DNA of 64,000 bases, taken from the NCBI GenBank assembly GCA_942491575.1, contig CALOBT010000031.1, forward strand, positions 1,736,001 to 1,800,000. Direction: 5' to 3'. This document shows positions 60,536 through 64,000 of the stretch, one piece after another. Source of the DNA: CAZHNW01 sp942491575. GTDB taxonomy: Bacteria > Spirochaetota > UBA4802 > UBA5550. Position 1 is the first letter of the stretch, and each line of letters starts with the position of its first letter. The position numbers and the translations under genes were made by a program. The notes beneath the pieces were generated by a model. It had not been told where the DNA came from, searched no databases, and saw only the letters and a program-made list of their open reading frames with translations.

Positions 60536-60622
60536 CAAAAAAAGGGTAATTCTGATAAGTATTTATCCCTTCGCGAGATTTTAAGTATTGGAATAAACCG
60601 AAGAGGTGGTGCGAGGCCCCCT

Positions 60623-60632
60623 GGGGGGGGGG
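60623..60632. repeat. homopolymeric run of ten G
   Basis: GGCCCCCT followed by ten G and CC, in non-coding sequence about 90 bases downstream of the split-barrel gene stop. The C5 and G10 runs can pair as a hairpin. Homopolymer G runs are slippage-prone, and assembly error is possible. Confidence 0.6.
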
Positions 60633-60720
60633 CCGCCTGAAGGGGAATTGTAAAAAATTTTCAGGGAATAATTTTCAATTGATTCTCGATTAATGCCTCA
60701 ATATTCAGGCACATATCCAT

Positions 60721-61566
60721 TTAAAATTCAGTGACAGTCTCAAGGGGTACTTTGGGATATATCTGCCCGTGATTCGGGGGCATGGAATTGTATACCCATG
60801 AGATATCCACTGCGGCTCCTCTGATGCCACGGTACCGTTTCGGCGCACGGTAGGTTCCCCTTACCAGTACATCTTCCATCTGCATTGTGAGTCCGAATAC
60901 TGTTACCTCGCTCCCATCCGCAATTCTGTTAAGCTCTTCCCCATATGGCCCCGGATGGAAAAAGAGGCGCCCCGTATCGGATGCCTGGCATTGAATAATC
61001 GGTATTATGACGGGAAAGCCCTCATCTCCCATCCATGAGAGAAATTTCAGTGAATCGAGTTTATTAAACAGATTGACGGCGAAGTCCTTCATTACCTGTT
61101 CCTCAGGGGCTGTTGATGCCCCCCCCTTTGCCAGTTTTGTTTTAATGGCGGATGTTATTATTTTCCAAATTGGGAGTGACTCCGGGCCTTCAATTTCCAG
61201 CAGGTCGAGGTAATGTACCGTGTTAATGCCGAAATAGGTGTTGTAGCGGAACATGGGCTGTTGATTATAGATCTCATATTCCGGGCCTTCCTGCTTCAGT
61301 TCAGTCCAGCGGGCACGTCCCCGCCAGAGACGTTTGTCCATGGTCAGCAATGCAAAGGAGATATTATTTTTTTTCTGCATATATGTTTTGCTGACGCCGC
61401 GGCAGAATTCTCCGATGGTGACTGTATTTTCCCCGTGGGCCATAATGGAGGTAAGAAGTGAGAGGTGGGGAATGTTATCGTCATTTATTGTAGCTACAAT
61501 GCCGACCTTTTCGGCTGGAGCAAATGCTGCGATGTCTTCCTTTGTGAAATGATTTCTTCTGTTCAT
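60721..61566 (-). CDS. pyridoxamine 5'-phosphate oxidase-like FMN-binding split-barrel protein
   Basis: 281 residues. The N-terminal half resembles the flavin split-barrel of the pyridoxamine-phosphate oxidase superfamily (VGIVATINDDNIPHLSLLTS near residue 22; GENTVTIGEFCRGVSKTYMQ; ISFALLTMDKRLWRGRARW). The C-terminal half contains a second barrel-like part (FPVIIPIIQCQASDTGRLFF). It is likely a flavin- or deazaflavin-dependent protein; no substrate is evident. It is 17 bases downstream of the glycyl radical activase gene, with GGAGG before ATG 61566, so it is part of that operon. Confidence 0.72.
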   Translation of the reverse strand: MNRRNHFTKEDIAAFAPAEKVGIVATINDDNIPHLSLLTSIMAHGENTVTIGEFCRGVSKTYMQKKNNISFALLTMDKRLWRGRARWTELKQEGPEYEIYNQQPMFRYNTYFGINTVHYLDLLEIEGPESLPIWKIITSAIKTKLAKGGASTAPEEQVMKDFAVNLFNKLDSLKFLSWMGDEGFPVIIPIIQCQASDTGRLFFHPGPYGEELNRIADGSEVTVFGLTMQMEDVLVRGTYRAPKRYRGIRGAAVDISWVYNSMPPNHGQIYPKVPLETVTEF

Positions 61567-61583
61567 TGTTGCCTCCGCGTTTC

Positions 61584-62612
61584 CTAACAGGTTCCCGGTG
61601 AATGTATCGGTTTGTCTCCGGTTTTGACTTCCCTTAATGTATCTTCTTCCAGACGGGCAGAACCGGTCCAGATTACTTTTTCCTTTTTCAATCCGCTTTC
61701 ACGTGCCACCCCTGCCAGGTGTTCCAGGTCATCCTTTGTCATCAGCTCCGTTTCATGAAACTCCCAGGAGAGGCTGAGGCGGAGATATTTATCGCGGCAG
61801 AGATTATTGAAGGCGCAGAGTTCCCAGCGTTCAAAACTTCCTTCAATATTATCTTTAAGAAATTTCGCTATATCCCTGATGTTTTCATCTTTCGCAGTAG
61901 CATCGGGGACCAGGGGAGTCCTGATCCAGAGTGCAGAAGGAAGAATGTGGTTTTTCATGAAGTCGGCAGCACGGAGAAGATTTTCCAGAATCAGTTCATT
62001 GGAAACGCCGGTAAAATTTTTATGCAGCCCGGGATCGATTTCCTTCAGGTCATAGAGAAGAAGGTCACAGTAGGGGAGCAGGGCCTCGAGTGACTCCCAG
62101 CGAACCTGTCCGCAGGTATCGAGGGCGGTATGAATGCCCGCGGCCTTCAATCCCTTCAGTAGCTCAAGGGAAAAATTCATCTGCAGCGCCGCTTCTCCGC
62201 CGGAGAGGGTTACGCCTCCGCCGGATTTTTCGAAGTATGCCCGGTCCTTCAGCAGTTCCTGAATCAGTGCCCCGCTTTCCCATTTGGTACCGAGAAGTTC
62301 CATGGCGGTGGCGGGACAGGTTTCCGCACAGGTGCCGCAGCCGCTGCAGCGTTTCCGGTTGATTTCGATTCCCTTTATTGAGCGGCTGAGGGCGTCATCG
62401 GGGCAGAGGGAGAGACAGTGGTCGCATCCGATACACCTGGAGCCGATCCACTGTACCTGGGGCTTCATGGAAATACTCTCAGGATTGTGGCACCAGGAAC
62501 ACTTCAGGGAGCAGCCCTTTGTGAATACCGTTGTGCGAATTCCAGGGCCGTCCTCCGTGGACATTCGGACAATTTCGAGTACGGTTCCTGTTGTATTATA
62601 ATTTTTATTCAT
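61584..62612 (-). CDS. glycyl radical enzyme activating enzyme (radical SAM)
   Basis: 342 residues. Radical-SAM cluster motif CSLKCSWCHNPES near residue 34 (Cx3Cx2C), preceded by EDGPGIRTTVFTKG. An inserted ferredoxin-like domain with two [4Fe-4S] motifs follows (CIGCDHCLSLCPDDAL near 59; CSGCGTCAETCPATAM near 88), typical of activases for non-PFL glycyl radical enzymes. SGGEAALQMNFSLELL and TCGQV follow. It generates the glycyl radical on the enzyme encoded immediately upstream. The ribosome binding site before ATG 62612 is poor. Confidence 0.93.
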   Translation of the reverse strand: MNKNYNTTGTVLEIVRMSTEDGPGIRTTVFTKGCSLKCSWCHNPESISMKPQVQWIGSRCIGCDHCLSLCPDDALSRSIKGIEINRKRCSGCGTCAETCPATAMELLGTKWESGALIQELLKDRAYFEKSGGGVTLSGGEAALQMNFSLELLKGLKAAGIHTALDTCGQVRWESLEALLPYCDLLLYDLKEIDPGLHKNFTGVSNELILENLLRAADFMKNHILPSALWIRTPLVPDATAKDENIRDIAKFLKDNIEGSFERWELCAFNNLCRDKYLRLSLSWEFHETELMTKDDLEHLAGVARESGLKKEKVIWTGSARLEEDTLREVKTGDKPIHSPGTC

Positions 62613-62625
62613 AATTATTTTTTTA

Positions 62626-62655
62626 TGAAGGCGCGAAAACTCTTTCGCGCTTTCA
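62626..62655. repeat. TGAAGGCGCGAAA hairpin between the glycyl radical enzyme and activase genes
   Basis: TGAAGGCGCGAAA (62626-62638) pairs with TTTCGCGCTTTCA (62643-62655) with one mismatch. In minus-strand sense it begins TGAAAGCGCGAAA, whose TGA is the stop codon of the glycyl radical enzyme gene. The same core occurs at 30894-30969 and 50914-50969. Confidence 0.75.
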
Positions 62656-64000
62656 GAATTTATTATGACTCACCCGCTTGATAACCTCGTTCTGAAGCTC
62701 CCTTCCTACGGAAGTAAAATATGCATTGTAACCGGTGATACGCACCAGCAGATGCCGGTAGTTCTGCGGGTGCTTCTGGGCATCCATTAACATTTCCGGA
62801 TCGAGGATATTTATCTGCAGGGCTGTTCCGCCGTTTTCCGCATATCCCCGGAGAAAGGCGCGGAATTTTTCACGGTGTTCCGGGTCCTTCAGTATCGAGG
62901 GATTAAAGGTAATGGTATGACTTGCCCCATTGGGAAGCAGGTTCATGTAATCCTCCCAGTGGCCGTCGCCTTCCTCTGTACGTCCCCCAAGGGCCTTGCC
63001 GACGGAGTTTGTGTTTGCTGTCGGGCCGTTAATATCAGCGCCGTTTGAGGGGCAGATTGCATTGGATAGAAACTGCCCCCGGGGACGTCCGTCGGCACTG
63101 GCTGCCATGATAAATCCGTCTCCAGCCCAGTAATTCCATGAGAGCATCCCGGGCCTGAACTGGCGGTTTGTAGATTTTGTCTTATGTTTCCAGGTTTCGT
63201 TGCACCAGAGCTCCATAACCCGCAGGGCCATTGCGTCGGCCTCGTTATCATCACGACCGTATTTAGGGGCACGGTTTTTTGTAATTGCCTGAAGCACTTC
63301 GTGTCCTTCCCAGTTGTCCCGCAGGGCCTCCATCAGTTTCCCCATGGTACAGGCCTTTTTATCAAAAACGAGAAATTTTATTGCCAGGAGTGAATCAACG
63401 GTAGTGGCAAAGGTTACCGCTTCCATGGTGGTGAAACTTAGCCTGGCGCCTCCCTGCGTTACATCCAGGCCCTTATCCGCGCATCCCTCGATGAAACAGG
63501 AAAGGTAGGGTGTCTGAAAAAATTCAGCCCGAATGGATTCGGATCTCTCGTAGGTATCAGCACAATTTCTGATGATATATTCTGTCTGCCGCCTGTAGGC
63601 ATTCCAGAATTCATCGAAGTTCATAAACCCTGCGGCATTTTTCGTTGCAGGACCGTCCTGTTTTATTTTTTCTGTTTTTCCCGTCATTTGATCCACGAAG
63701 GGGAGGAGGTCCTTTCCACCAGTGAGGGCGAGCTCCACAGCCTTCAGGAGATTTATGTTATTGTCAACTGTACCGGAGCGGTCATTTCCCACCATGGTAT
63801 TTTCCAGACATCCCACAGGGGCATAGTCATGGACATTCTCTTTATGTATCAGGTCGTGGCAGTTTCCCCGCTCAGCCTCCAGCATCATTCCCGCCATGGA
63901 ACGTTCGTCGAAATTCAGGAGAAAGGGGGCCCCCTGGCTGGAGGCAATCATATCGATGCAGGTGTCAAGGAGTTCATCGGGACTGTTCCTGTGGAGGCGG
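62653..64000 (-). CDS. glycyl radical enzyme (pyruvate formate-lyase superfamily), 5' partial
   Basis: At least 448 residues visible; the frame is open to the window edge, so the N-terminal part lies beyond. The radical-storing glycine is in RITGYNAYFTSVGRELQ (codon 62731-62733), and the thiyl cysteine is in APVGCLENTMVG (codon 63808-63810). Between them, FRPGMLSWNYWAGDGFIMA and RPRGQFLSNAICPSNGAD are superfamily segments. The cysteine context GCLE and the glycine loop differ from the usual glycerol-dehydratase forms (GCVE; RVAGYSA). They recall, weakly, arylalkyl- or alkylsuccinate synthases, but the substrate is not resolved. Operon: this gene, activase, split-barrel protein. Confidence 0.9.
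   Translation of the reverse strand, partial: RLHRNSPDELLDTCIDMIASSQGAPFLLNFDERSMAGMMLEAERGNCHDLIHKENVHDYAPVGCLENTMVGNDRSGTVDNNINLLKAVELALTGGKDLLPFVDQMTGKTEKIKQDGPATKNAAGFMNFDEFWNAYRRQTEYIIRNCADTYERSESIRAEFFQTPYLSCFIEGCADKGLDVTQGGARLSFTTMEAVTFATTVDSLLAIKFLVFDKKACTMGKLMEALRDNWEGHEVLQAITKNRAPKYGRDDNEADAMALRVMELWCNETWKHKTKSTNRQFRPGMLSWNYWAGDGFIMAASADGRPRGQFLSNAICPSNGADINGPTANTNSVGKALGGRTEEGDGHWEDYMNLLPNGASHTITFNPSILKDPEHREKFRAFLRGYAENGGTALQINILDPEMLMDAQKHPQNYRHLLVRITGYNAYFTSVGRELQNEVIKRVSHNKF

Larger units (their letters stand above)
60374..60720. other. 347-base intergenic region with terminator and G-tract
   Basis: Between the coiled-coil lipoprotein and the split-barrel gene, both minus strand. 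It holds an A/T-rich hairpin terminator (60494-60535) and a run of ten G (60623-60632) flanked by GGCCCCC. No ORF is convincing. Confidence 0.5.

Noticed and set aside
60600..60640. GC-rich hairpin around the G10 run as an intrinsic terminator
   Set aside because: No T-run follows on either strand; the terminator at 60494-60535 is far better placed and shaped.
1..64000. Mobile elements, phage, restriction or toxin-antitoxin systems
   Set aside because: No transposase, integrase, nuclease or toxin-type protein was recognisable; the crotonase remnant and palindromes are the only signs of rearrangement.

Overview
The window reads as a chromosomal segment of a diderm (Gram-negative-type) bacterium with largely anaerobic metabolism. 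The diderm call rests on a TonB-dependent receptor, several signal-peptide beta-barrel candidates, two OmpA-type proteins and multiple lipoproteins. The anaerobic call rests on an electron-bifurcating transhydrogenase pair (NfnA/NfnB), a glycyl radical enzyme with its activase, and a two-subunit 2-hydroxyacyl-CoA dehydratase/benzoyl-CoA reductase-type enzyme. Several genes appear to start at TTG behind good ribosome binding sites (36294, 44961, perhaps 32823). A spirochaete-like lineage fits the class III cyclase, CheX, TTG starts and lipoprotein style, but a deltaproteobacterial-type anaerobe is not excluded. No rRNA, tRNA, transposase, phage gene or CRISPR array was seen.

Layout. 2-6225: a giant single-chain biotin-dependent carboxylase, cut by the window start, followed by the biotin transporter gene bioY. 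6345-11171: a barrel protein, nfnA-nfnB, a lipoprotein and a PAP2 phosphatase. 11567-14933: a 33-residue membrane microprotein, then lipase, membrane protein and sulfatase-type transferase genes, probably for envelope lipids. 15010-23942: single genes (crotonase remnant, NifX-like, aldehyde dehydrogenase, phosphofructokinase, ClC, CheX, SCP2-like, Mth938-like, DUF362-ferredoxin). 24241-30896: a glycine-cleavage operon (Lrp-type regulator, flavoprotein, gcvT, gcvPA, gcvPB, lipA) containing a cluster of covarying hairpins. 30976-32738: acyltransferase and bacterioferritin.

32823-38117: a translationally coupled four-gene outer-membrane operon (barrel, TonB-C-domain lipoprotein, TonB-dependent receptor, PD40-OmpA). 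38127-45587: M23 peptidase, a kinase-less periplasmic-binding sensor, a lipoprotein hydrolase, a J-domain protein, a GGDEF protein and a small barrel. 45664-50741: acyl-CoA ligase, two dehydratase/reductase subunits and an SDR, all on the minus strand, with an alpha/beta hydrolase and an IclR regulator next door. 53196-60373: adenylate cyclase plus coiled-coil membrane protein, a CPA2 antiporter fused to an EIIA domain, and an OmpA/lipoprotein coiled-coil pair. 60721-64000: flavin-type split-barrel protein, glycyl radical activase and glycyl radical enzyme, the last cut by the window end.

The most unusual non-coding signal is a set of strong intergenic hairpins without U-tracts. A recurrent core, TGAAGGCGCGAA and variants, occurs at 30894-30969, 50914-50969 and 62626-62655, with a probably related cluster at 27133-27267. 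At two loci it begins exactly at the TGA stop codon of the upstream gene. The most interesting protein systems are the TonB-lipoprotein/receptor/PD40-OmpA operon, the single-chain carboxylase, the glycine-cleavage operon with a non-canonical flavoprotein in place of an L-protein, and the glycyl radical enzyme of unknown substrate.
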